Assembly (NCBI GenBank): GCA_035236585.1
Contig: CP141128.1
Coordinates: 26,131,618 to 26,195,617 of the forward strand
Length of the DNA stretch: 64,000 bases
Origin: Warburgia ugandensis
Lineage: Eukaryota > Streptophyta > Magnoliopsida > Canellales > Canellaceae
Direction of reading: 5' to 3'
Made by a program: the position numbers and the translations under genes
The notes under the pieces: model-generated
Database searches by the model: none
What the model saw: the letters and a program-made list of their open reading frames with translations, nothing else
What the model was told of the DNA's origin: nothing
Part shown: positions 21,994-30,560 of the stretch, one piece after another
How the letters are laid out: every line of letters begins with the position of its first letter
Numbering within the stretch: position 1 is the stretch's first letter

Positions 21994-24699
21994 TGATAAG
22001 TGTTTAATTTTTCATAAAAACTACCAAATTAGTTACCCATGTGTTACAACTTATAGGGGTAAATTAGAGCTTTTAGACTAAAAATTGTAACACATGCATT
22101 TTTAACCTAATAAAGCAAAAGTTGTTCTTTTGTGGTCCAAAATCTAATCCAAAGTATTTATGTGATTAATCATATTTTTTAGGATTTAATTAGAATTTTT
22201 TTACTTTTTGTAGGAAGTAAGATGGTGATCCAACGACCGAGATTGATCGGATGAAATTGAAGATCAAGATCAAAAGATCTACTCAAATCCACAAAATCAT
22301 CACTTCAATATAAACCAAAGCCCAAGATAATCTTGTGGACCAATAATGGATGTGATTAAAGGAGCTAAAGATGGCTAAAGTGGGCCCATGAAGTAAGACA
22401 TGCATTCCCCCCACCTTTGCATGGAAGCCACTTAAGCCACCTTAGCCAAATAAGCCATGAAAGAAGGTGGAAAGCTAAGGAATTCAAGGCAAACCATACA
22501 AGCCACTCAAGTCAAGGGTTGAAGCTAAGAATTCAAGCCAAGAAAGCTTCCAAATCCAGCCATGAAGCTTAGCCAATAAAGCCTTCAAAGTTAGTCATCT
22601 AGGCCATCAAGCTAAGCTAAATGGAAGGCTAGGATTGGAGGAGATTCAATATAGTTATCTATGAGATATTTTGAAGATAATTAAGGAAAATTTACTAGAA
22701 TAAGATGGCATTTGAACCAATGGGATAAGAGCCTTCAATTTTTAGTGTTTTTCTAACTTTTCTCCACTTTTTTCGTAATTTCCACCTCACCCTTAAAATG
22801 CACTACGAATTTCCATCATAGAGTTGCATCTTTCTAAAACTCTACCTCATTCCACCTCTTAGGAAACTTCCCAACTAAAAGAAATCCTCCACCTAATACC
22901 CTCCATGTCTTTCCCATCCAATCCCCACCCACTTTCGTATTTCATAGAAGTTTCAACGTCTTTGGAATAGGGGAGACGCCCCTTCCTAAAAAAGTGGCGT
23001 CTACCACCTACTGCCCTCCTTAAGATAGCCACCTTTGTCCATTCACTTTCCTATTTGAAATCCTAAATTTTCCCCTATCCTAGCCATCCAAATTGACACA
23101 CTTTAATCCCCACCATACCTTAGCATTAAAACAACTTAGAAAAATTAGGAGAACAAGCTTAAAAACACAGCAAAATCCAAGCAAAAGGGGACTTTTCATT
23201 GAAGTGAAAAAGATATCTCCTCCTTTGGAAGGGGATGCCCTCTTCCTACAGTCCACTTTCAGCTCCTTTGATTATTGTTTTGTGGACTCTTTGGGTGCTT
23301 CCATTTCCTTTCAAGGTGTATGATTCTTCCTCAAGTGTTCAACCTATGGTTAATGGGTTTTTTATTCATCTTTGAAGATTGGTTAGCTTACTTGTTCTTT
23401 TTACTGGAATTTACTTCTTTTCATGCAAGTTTATGTTATTTTTATTTATATTTCCTTATTTTTAAAACTAAGATTCAAGGCTGGATTTCCCTTGGAGTGA
23501 CAGCCAAGGAAAGTCATCTTGGATCTAGTTTTGCTCTTTACTTTCATTGCATCTTTATTCTCTTTCAGCCCTCTTGATTTCCAACTTTGGTTGCTTAACT
23601 TCCATTGGTTGTTGCCTTAGGATTCCACATGATTTTCCCTTGATTTCAAGCATACTTGTTCATGAGTGAATGTCGGAACAATTGAAGAAGAAATTGGCTT
23701 GTAATTAAGAAGTGATTAAGGTTAAGTGATCATCATTGCAATAGAATTTAAATTTCAGATTTGGATCACATGTATGGAGTATTATGTTGATGACTTTTTG
23801 GATGTGATTCAATAAATTTAGTTGGAAATTTCAATTCATGCCTGTGTCCATCCGTTAATTGTCTTTGTTATTGAATTTTTTATTGCATTAGAAGTGATTA
23901 ATTCTATGTTTTACATGTTCTATTCATTGGGCGATTCAATTACCATTCTGCTGGAATTTCTTTTCATGAATGGTTTATGTTAATTTCCAGCACCATAAAA
24001 TTCATGTTCACTTATTTTTCAAGAGCCCAACAAGATTGTTAGATAGCTTAGTTAATGTTCAAAATAGATTGCATGCTTAGGTTTCCAAAGTTGTTGATTA
24101 AATCCACTCCTATCCAATGAATCATGCATACCATTGCATGGTAATATGCATGATGATTGGGTAGCTGTCCTTTCATTGTTTATTAATGGTAACTTTTCCT
24201 TTATTTCTCTTGTTTAGTTCTAGTTAGATTCCATTACTTTGCATTTTAGTTAGTTTAGAAAGTAATTAATTTTGTCATACTTGTTAAGGTATAGTTTTCT
24301 TAGTTTTGCATGATTAGGAAAGTAATTTATTAAAGCATGTTTTTCTTAGATTAGTTGTTAATTTCATGTTTAGGAAAGTTGATAAATTGCATTTTAGGAA
24401 AGTTTTTAGTTAGGAAAGTCATAAGTTAGGAAAGTTTTTAGAAGCTTTTAAAAGTGCACATCTTTAGGAAAGTTTTCAATTTAGCATGTTTCTTATTTTT
24501 GCTTTAGTTTCCAATTTTAGGTGTTAATTTCCAATTCTAGTTTAGGTTAAAAATATCTCTTGAATTTTGGCTAGGTTAGATAGTTTAAAGTAGAGACCAC
24601 TAGCATCACATTAGTTCAACTCCTCGTGGGATCGACCTCACTGGCATGCTATATTGCAAATGATTTGTGCACTTACAAAATTTATTTAAAATAACAACA
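21994..24699 (+). mobile_element. Solo Athila-type LTR (2706 bp) inside RT
   Basis: Begins TGATAAGTGTTTAATTTTTC and ends ATAACAACA, flanked by ATATT (21989-21993) and ATACT (24700-24704), a 5-bp target duplication with one mismatch. Removing it rejoins the RT reading frame through GY-S-YN and ITLEDQEK. There is no PBS or internal sequence, so it is a solo LTR made by LTR-LTR recombination. It is the longest copy of this LTR family in the window. Repeated AGGAAAGTTTT phrases lie at about 24240-24500. The frames at 23093-23577 show no domain. Confidence 0.9.
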
Positions 24700-25405
24700 A
24701 TACTCTGACTACAACTAGATTTCAATAACACTGGAGGATCAAGAGAAGAATACCTTCACTTGTTGATTGGGAATCTTCACCTATGACACATGCCTTTTGG
24801 GCTATGCAAGGCACCATGAACTTTTCAATGGTGTATGATGAGTATCTTCTCAGATATAGTGGGGAGATTCCTTAAAATGTTTATGAATGATTTTTCAGTA
24901 TTTGGATATAATTTTGATGAGTTCTTGGCCCACCTAGCTCTAGTGCTAGGGAGGTGTAAAAAATAAAATTTTGCTCTAAATTAGAAGAAATTCCATTTTA
25001 TGGTGAAAAGTGGCATAATACTAGCGCATATAATATCACAAAAAGGCATAGAGGCCCCCTCCAAGAATGGCGAAGGAAATCTACTCATTCCTATGCCACG
25101 CTAGATTTCATAGACAAATCATTAAATATTTTACTAAAATTTATAGGCCCCTATGCAATCTACTTGCGAAGGAGGTAATTTTTAACTTTGATGAGAACGG
25201 CATGAAATCCTTTGAACATTTAAAAGCCAAGCTCACCTTAGGACCTCTCGTATGACCGCTAGATTAGAATGCTCCATTTGAGATCATGTGTTATGCTTTT
25301 GGTTATGTGATCAGTGCTATTGGGGCAGTATTGCTGAACTTCCCCATGTGATTTATTATGCCAGTAAGACTCTTAATGATGCCCAACTTAACTACTAAGA
25401 AAATG
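24700..25405 (+). pseudogene. Athila reverse transcriptase, 3' part
   Basis: Continues RT after the solo LTR: ITLEDQEK-TFTC, then the active-site segment FMNDFSVFG at about 24880, where the catalytic motif is normally (Y/F)MDD, so one metal-binding Asp is Asn. Next come EIYSFLCHARFHRQIIKYFTKI and PLCNLLAKEVIFNF (25067-25255), APFEIMCYAFGY and VIYYASKTLNDAQLNY-like sequence to about 25400. Stops and frameshifts are present. It ends where the composite block 25410-26665 is inserted, and RNase H resumes at 26666. Confidence 0.87.
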
Positions 25406-25409
25406 GGAT

Positions 25410-25448
25410 TGTCAGAAGTAGGATTTCAACCCACGCCCTCTCTCGAGG
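25410..25448 (-). pseudogene. tRNA-Leu 3' half (variable arm, T arm, acceptor)
   Basis: On the minus strand the sequence reads CCTCGAGAGAGGGCG (variable arm), GTGGGTTGAAATCCTAC (T arm and loop) and TTCTGACA (acceptor 3' strand plus discriminator A). This matches the 3' half of plant nuclear tRNA-Leu. The acceptor 5' half, D arm and anticodon arm are absent. Five bases (25449-25453) separate it from the tRNA-Ser-like sequence. Confidence 0.8.
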
Positions 25449-25453
25449 TGATA

Positions 25454-25535
25454 CGTCCCCTGAGAGATTCGAACTCCCACGGGGAAACCCCATGTACTTA
25501 GCAGGCACACGCCTTAACCACTCGCCCAAAGTGAC
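25454..25535 (-). tRNA. tRNA-Ser(GCU)-like sequence, probably a pseudogene
   Basis: An 82-nt minus-strand sequence begins GTCACTTTGGGCGAGTGG. It has D-loop AGTGGTTAAGG, anticodon loop CTGCTAA (anticodon GCU at 25500-25502), a long variable arm GGGGTTTCCCC, T arm GGGAGTTCGAATCTCTC, and ends AGGGGACG. That is the full length and order of nuclear tRNA-Ser(GCU). Two defects are visible: an A/G mismatch in the acceptor stem (GTCACTT against AGGGGAC) and a G/G mismatch in the D stem. Its 5' end merges with chromovirus RT at the shared string GTCACT, and its 3' end runs into tRNA-Leu sequence. Expression is possible in principle because the internal promoter boxes are largely intact, but context and mismatches argue for a retroposed or filler copy. 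Confidence 0.8.
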
Positions 25536-25890
25536 ACTATTCAGCAATCGGTAGTCGATGCATAGCCTCAAGGACCCATCCTTCTTCTTAACGAAGAGGA
25601 CTGGTGCTCCCCAAGGAGACCCACTCAGTCTTATAAAACCCTTATCCAGAAGCTCCTGCAACTGCACATGGAGCTCTCTCAACTCTGTAGGGGCCATCCT
25701 ATAGGGCCCCTTAGAAATAGGTGCTGTGCCCGGCACTAAATCTATGGTAAAATCAATCCCCCTACGTGGGGGTAGTCCTGGCAGCTCATCTGAAAACATA
25801 TTGGCGAAATCTTGAACCACCTCTATCTCCTCAATCCGTGGCTACTCACTGTCAATTGTCGTGACGCAAGCCAAAAACACTCAACAACCT
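25536..25890 (-). pseudogene. Chromovirus reverse transcriptase N-terminal fragment
   Basis: Minus-strand translation (within the open frame 25395-25820) gives [56 protein letters not shown] and [20 protein letters not shown]. These are the start of the Ty3/gypsy chromovirus RT domain, different from the Athila RT around it. It stops at the N-V-T codons, exactly where the tRNA-Ser sequence begins; the remaining open frame codes through tRNA sequence and is meaningless. The upstream part (25823-25900) is decayed. Confidence 0.88.
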
Positions 25891-25903
25891 TGAGCATAAC
25901 ATG

Positions 25904-26665
25904 GTGTATGGGTGCCCCAAAGAGGACAATATTATGACTATTGGAACCCTGGGGTGTTACAGTGGTATCAGAGCCTAACCCCAATCTGGTGTGGATGGCT
26001 AGACGCATGTGGGCGCTCGCGTGTGACACGTGGGGAAGCGTGTCCCTTAAGGGGGAGAGGTGAAGCCTTGGTCGATGAGGGCGGGCTAATGAGGGCTGGC
26101 CAAGAGGGCTGGCAGGCTTCTAGGCAAGGTGAGGGACTGAGAGTTAGTCCCACATCGCTAGGGGAAGGAGTTCTGGGCTGTTGATAAAGGTTTGGTGGTC
26201 TCTCATAGTAACAACACGTTTTCCCTAGGAAACATGGGAAGAACAAAATCATGAGGGGTGTATGGGTGCCCCAAAGTGGACAATATTGTGATTATTGGAA
26301 CCCTGGGGTGTTACAAATGGTATCAGAGCCAGTTCCTCTCATGGTGTAGTGGCCAGCTGCACACGGGCGCCTGGTCATGGCTATCACGTGGGGACACGTG
26401 TTCCCTAAGGGGGGAAGATGTGAAGCCTTGAGCCTATGAGGGAAGGCCAAGAGAAGACTGGCAAGCTTCTAGGCTAGGGTGAGGGACAGAGAGTTAGTCC
26501 CACATTACCTGGGGAGAGGAAACTGGGTTGTTTATAAGAGTTCAGGAAACTCTAATGGTCACAACACGTTTTCCCTAGGAAACTTGGGAAAAACAAAACC
26601 ATGAGGGGTGTATGCGCGCCCCAAAGCAGACAATATTGTGATTATTGGAACCCTGGGGTGTTACA
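25904..26665 (+). mobile_element. Tandem TRIM: LTR-internal-LTR-internal-LTR
   Basis: Three copies of a short LTR end GGAACCCTGGGGTGTTACA (at 25961, 26315, 26665). The first two are each followed by TGGTATCAGAGCC (25963, 26318), an initiator tRNA-Met PBS. LTR 2 (about 26144-26315) and LTR 3 (about 26494-26665) are each about 172 bp and begin near TTAGTCCCACAT; LTR 1 is truncated to its last ~58 bp. The two internal segments (25962-26143, 26316-26493) are about 180 bp, non-coding, and end GTGAGGGAC(T/A)GAGAG, the likely polypurine tract. Size and structure fit terminal-repeat retrotransposons in miniature. The right edge meets Athila RNase H exactly at ACTATAGAGAAAG. Confidence 0.85.
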
Positions 26666-26691
26666 ACTATAGAGAAAGAATTGTTGGCCAT

Positions 26692-26709
26692 AGTCTTTGC
26701 CTTGGACAA
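26692..26709 (+). repeat. LINE target-site duplication, left
   Basis: AGTCTTTGCCTTGGACAA, identical to 27483-27500. Confidence 0.95.
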
Positions 26710-27482
26710 GGGAGAGTGTAAACACAAAGCTAGAGTTATGGAGAGAATCATTAGAATCTAAAGGATTTAAAATCAGCCGAACTAAGACAAAATATATGGA
26801 ATGCAATTTTAGCAAGGAGAGGAGTACGAGTGGAACACTAGTCAAGATTGATAACCAAGAAGTACTTGTAAAAGACCACTTTTGGTACTTAGGATCAATG
26901 AATCATAAGAGCGGAGAGATTGAGAGGGAGGTTACCTAGACAATCCAAGTGGGTTGGAACAAATGGAGATGTGCATCTAAAGTTTTGCGTGATTGGTGGG
27001 TGCCACTCAAACTAAAAGGAAAATTCTATAGGATGGCCATAAGGCTAGCCATGCTCTATGGATAAGAGTGTTGGGTAGTTAAGGAAGATCATGCTCATAG
27101 GATGAGCATCGCAAATATGAGGATGTTGAGATGGATGAGTGGTAAGACAAGAAAGGATAGAATTAGGAATGAAAATATTAGAGAAAATTTAAGGGTAGCA
27201 CTAATAGGTAACAAGATGAGGGAGATTAGACTTAGATGGTTTGGACATGTCCAAAGGAGATCGGAAAAGGCACCAGTTAGAAGGAGTGAGGCAATGCAAG
27301 TAGAAGGTTTTAAAAGGGCAAGGGGAAGGCCCAAAAGAATGTGGATAGAAGTGGTGAGGAAAGATTTAAAAACTTTGGGACTAAATGAAGCCATGGTACT
27401 TATAGGGAGGAATGAAGGAATAAGATTCATGTGGCCGACCCTTAATTGGGATGAGGTCTTGATGATGATGATGATGATGATG
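26710..27482 (+). mobile_element. 5'-truncated RTE-type LINE insertion
   Basis: A 773-bp insertion is flanked by a perfect 18-bp duplication. The single plus frame encodes the end of an RT ORF: SKGFKISRTKTKYMECNF, a FWYLGSMNHKSGEIEREV segment, [58 protein letters not shown] and RGRPKRMW. These are typical of the RT C-terminal region of plant RTE-clade LINEs. Two in-frame stops interrupt it (26937-26939 and near 27061). It ends in (GAT)n/(GATGAT)n at 27460-27482, the microsatellite tail usual for RTE. There is no poly(A). The open minus frame 27095-27430 is a shadow. Confidence 0.92.
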
Positions 27483-27500
27483 AGTCTTTGCCTTGGACAA
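27483..27500 (+). repeat. LINE target-site duplication, right
   Basis: AGTCTTTGCCTTGGACAA, identical to 26692-26709. Confidence 0.95.
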
Positions 27501-27849
27501 ATTTAGGTCCTGCCTCTTACGGTCTAAGTAATAATCTACTTTAGATCATGGTTCATTAAAGTACCTTCTATCTAAGAAGGATCCTAAACATAGACTTATT
27601 CGATGGATTTAATTGCCATAGGAATTTGACATAGAAATTCAAGACAAGAAAGGTTTTGAAAATGTTGTAGCAGATTATCTATCCATGTTAATAGTTGGGT
27701 ATTCCAATGAACATGTACCAATAAAACAAACTTTCCTTGATGAGAAACTTATACACCTTTTCTTAGTTACCTTGGCCTGCTAATACTATCAACTATCTTG
27801 TTACAAATAAACTAATGTCACATTGGTTAAAAAAAGATACATCTAATTT

Positions 27850-28960
27850 TCTAGCCAAGGTTAAGAACTTCATATGGGATGATATGTACTTATTCAAGTA
27901 ATGTCCCGATCAAAACATTAGAAGATGTGTCCCTAATATTGGACATAATAAAATCATCTCACTTTGTAATGACCATGCTTGTGGGGACCTTTTCAATGCT
28001 AAAAAGACTACTACAAAGATTCTATAGTGGGGATCTTACTAGCCCAAGATTTTCAATGATTCTTGTGCATGATATAGAGCACGTGATCACCACCAAAAGT
28101 TAGGAAACATTGGTCATAGGGACATGATGCTACTAAACCTAATATTCATTTTTGAATTTTTTGGTATTTGGGGCATAGACTTCATGGGTCCTTTCCCTAA
28201 CTCTTACGAAAATCTATACATTCTAGTGAGAGTGGACTATGTGTCCAAATGGGTAGAGGTAATGCCATGTAAAACAAATGACCACAAAGTGGTTAATCGA
28301 GTTTTTAAAAGAGAATATCTTTTCATGCTTTGGTACTTTACGTACTTTTATTAGCAATGGAGGTAAACACTTTTGCAACTGAGTATTTGAGGCTTTAATG
28401 AAGAAATATGGATTTACCCACAAAGTTGAAACCCAATACCATCCCCAGACTAGTGGGCAAGTTGGGATGCCGAATAGGAAAATTAAGCCCATACCAAAGA
28501 AGATGAACTCCAGTAGAAAAGACTAGTCTCTTAGACTTACTAATGCACTCTAGCTTATAGAACTACATATAAGACCCCTATTGAAATGTCTCCACAATTC
28601 TTAGGTTTTTTGGAAAGCTTGTCATTTGCCTATTGAGCTAGAGCATAAAGCATATTAGGCAATAAAACGGCTCAACTTTGACTATGACATAGATAGGACC
28701 CATAAGAAGTTCTAACTTTAAGAGTTGCAAGAACTTAGGAGAGCTGATGGTTCATGATAAATCCATTCTGCAGAGAATGTTTGAACCAAGTCAAAAGGTC
28801 CTTCTCTATAATTCTTGTCTACATCTCTTTTCAGGAAAGTTACACTCTCGATGGACTAGCCCATATGTAGTAAAGACTATCTATCTTTATGGTAGTGTTA
28901 AGATTGAGAAAGATGGTGAACTTTCAAAAGTTAATGGCTATGGGTTGAAAACATAATTAG
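27850..28960 (+). pseudogene. Athila integrase pseudogene
   Basis: Integrase inserts element cDNA into chromosomes. Segments in order are NIGHNKIISLCNDHACG and NAKKTTTKIL (zinc-binding region, about 27930-28020), [19 protein letters not shown] and [21 protein letters not shown] (28124-28354, first catalytic Asp present), [11 protein letters not shown] near 28352 (second catalytic Asp replaced by Asn), [14 protein letters not shown] near 28450 (third catalytic Glu replaced by Gly), and LPIELEHKAY. The C-terminal MFEPSQKVLLYNSCLHLF...SRW (28747-28956) follows. With two of three catalytic residues lost and many stops, it is dead. Confidence 0.9.
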
Positions 28961-30560
28961 AAATGAGAAATGATGTTGAAGAGGAGGAACTCCTACTAGA
29001 GGAGCCTGTTTAACATAACTAGATCCACGGTAGGTCATTTTTATCATGCTCTAATTTGTGGGTTGCATTTTTTATTTGGTCACATGCACATATAAATGCA
29101 CCATCTATGGAGTGTAAGTAAGATCATTCTAACCCTTATATCTTTACTTGGTTATCTCATTTGTCCATGCTTTTATTTCAAAACACTAGGAAATTCTAAT
29201 TTAAACCTAAGGGGTAGGGTATTTTCAAATTTGATGTGTCCACCATTTTTTACTTATATTTTAAAATTTCTTTTATTTTGAAAAAATGTTTTAAAAAATT
29301 GAAAAAATTTAGAAAAACTTATGAAAGTTCCTTTACAAGGATGAGAATTTGGATTTTTTAACTATTCAGTCTATCTTTTGAACTTTAGCTTATTAGTAGA
29401 TTTGTATACAATTATTTCACTATTTTATCCTTTTTCTAAAGTGTTCCATGAAAAATTAAACTTGGAAAAATTATTGCAGAGTAGCATATATATATAGTTT
29501 AAAGTTGAAGAGAAAATATAACTTAGAGATCCTGAAGAAACTAGGTGGAGATGTATAATCCATGCGAGGTTAGAGTCATTATTCCTTTTTGAGAGTCATA
29601 CTTAAATTACAAAATTTTCTTCAACAAACATTAATTTCTTGGCCAACTATTGAGAAACATCTAAATGATTATACCAATTATCTCTTGGGTTTATGGTTAC
29701 ATTCAAAGCATATGAAACCTAAGAAATAATAAGCCATCCTTGGTAAATCCAAATCCTTTGGCCTTCTCAAGAAATTTTCCACTAGTTATCTCTTTGAGCC
29801 TTTTTACTAAGCCTTTCCTTGTGAACCAATTAAGCAGTACCCTTATTAAATCCTATAATATATCCATTACCTAGTTGTTTTGAAAATATGTAGAGATAGG
29901 TGAAGAAATATCTTGAAGAAAAGTATGAACAATACATTTAAAGAGATGAATATCAAAAAGGATTGAAAAAGAGAAAAATTCAAAAGAAAGGCTACACAAA
30001 AGTCAAAGTGAGAAAAGTGGAAAAAGAAAAGAAAAGATATCCAACATTCTAAAATAGTCTGTATCCTTTCACAAAATCATTATCATTCTTTTTAAGTTAT
30101 CATTCTTCTGTGTGAAAATAAGTGAGAATTTTGAATTTAATGAACATTAATCTACTCACATATTAATGAGAGACTTACACATTTTTTAGTGACTTATTTT
30201 GAGTGTTAAGTATATTTTGTGACATTTGAAGTCAAAGCATACATTTAGATAGTAATTTAAGTTATAATTTTCTTAGGGACAGGTAATTATATATGTTGGC
30301 TATACCCACACACTTGCATTCCAAGATTTAATGAATTAATGGGATATCTTTAGATAAGGATAGGATTTTTTACTACTATTCATTTTTATTGGCCTGCTAA
30401 AGTTAGGAGTTTAATATAAGCTAAATATAAGAACATTCTTTAAGAAAAATTAAGGACTTTCATAAGAATTTTTAAAAATGTTTATGGGTAACATTTCTGA
30501 AAACTCTTATAAGACTATAACTTGTCCACTAGGGGCAACCTAGCAGTTTAAAGTCTTTTT
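28961..30560 (+). repeat. Athila 3' non-coding region
   Basis: AT-rich sequence without coding capacity lies downstream of integrase. Phrases such as TTGAGCCTTTTTACTAAGCC (29795-29814) are common in Athila 3' regions. The last part (30290-30560) is homologous to the 3' ends of the short internal regions at 2890-3118 and 6360-6592: CACACAC, then TTCATTTTTATT(G/A)G, CT(G/A)CTAAAGTT and a final GG(G/A)AC(T/A)AG-like block. No 3' LTR follows. Confidence 0.6.

Larger units (their letters stand above)
26666..27700 (+). pseudogene. Athila RNase H, split by a LINE
   Basis: After the TRIM array the plus strand reads TIEKELLAIVFALDK (26666-26710). It is interrupted by the RTE LINE and resumes at 27501 with F-SYLLRSKVII, a frameshifted DHGSLKYLLSKKDPKHRLIRW and QEFDIEIQDKKGFENVVADYLS (about 27540-27690). 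This is the RNase H domain that degrades the RNA strand of RNA-DNA hybrids in Athila pol. The frameshift falls between the Tyr and the Asp-His segment near 27540. Confidence 0.87.
16756..30560 (+). mobile_element. Decayed Athila-type Ty3/gypsy retrotransposon, multiply interrupted
   Basis: In order: LTR 16756-17921, tRNA-Asp PBS 17928, leader, gag remnant 19080-19950, protease remnant 20930-21250, RT 21600-25405, RNase H 26666-27700, integrase 27850-28960, and a long 3' non-coding tail to about 30560. This is the domain order of Athila elements. Insertions inside it are the solo LTR 21994-24699, the composite block 25410-26665 and the RTE LINE 26710-27482. No 3' LTR was found; the tail ends at CTTGTCCACTAGGGGC (about 30517-30532), where a polypurine tract and LTR would be expected. 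All genes are broken. Confidence 0.85.

Noticed and set aside
25454-25535. A functional tRNA-Ser gene
   Set aside because: Acceptor and D-stem mismatches, the direct fusion to RT at the 5' end and to tRNA-Leu at the 3' end, and the lack of a T-run terminator just downstream on the minus strand make a working gene unlikely, though not impossible.
25904-26665. Cassandra-type TRIM carrying 5S rRNA sequence
   Set aside because: No 5S rRNA internal promoter-like sequence was seen in the LTRs; only the TRIM size and PBS fit.
27460-27482. GAT repeat as an independent microsatellite
   Set aside because: It lies exactly between the LINE reading frame and the right target duplication, so it is the LINE tail.
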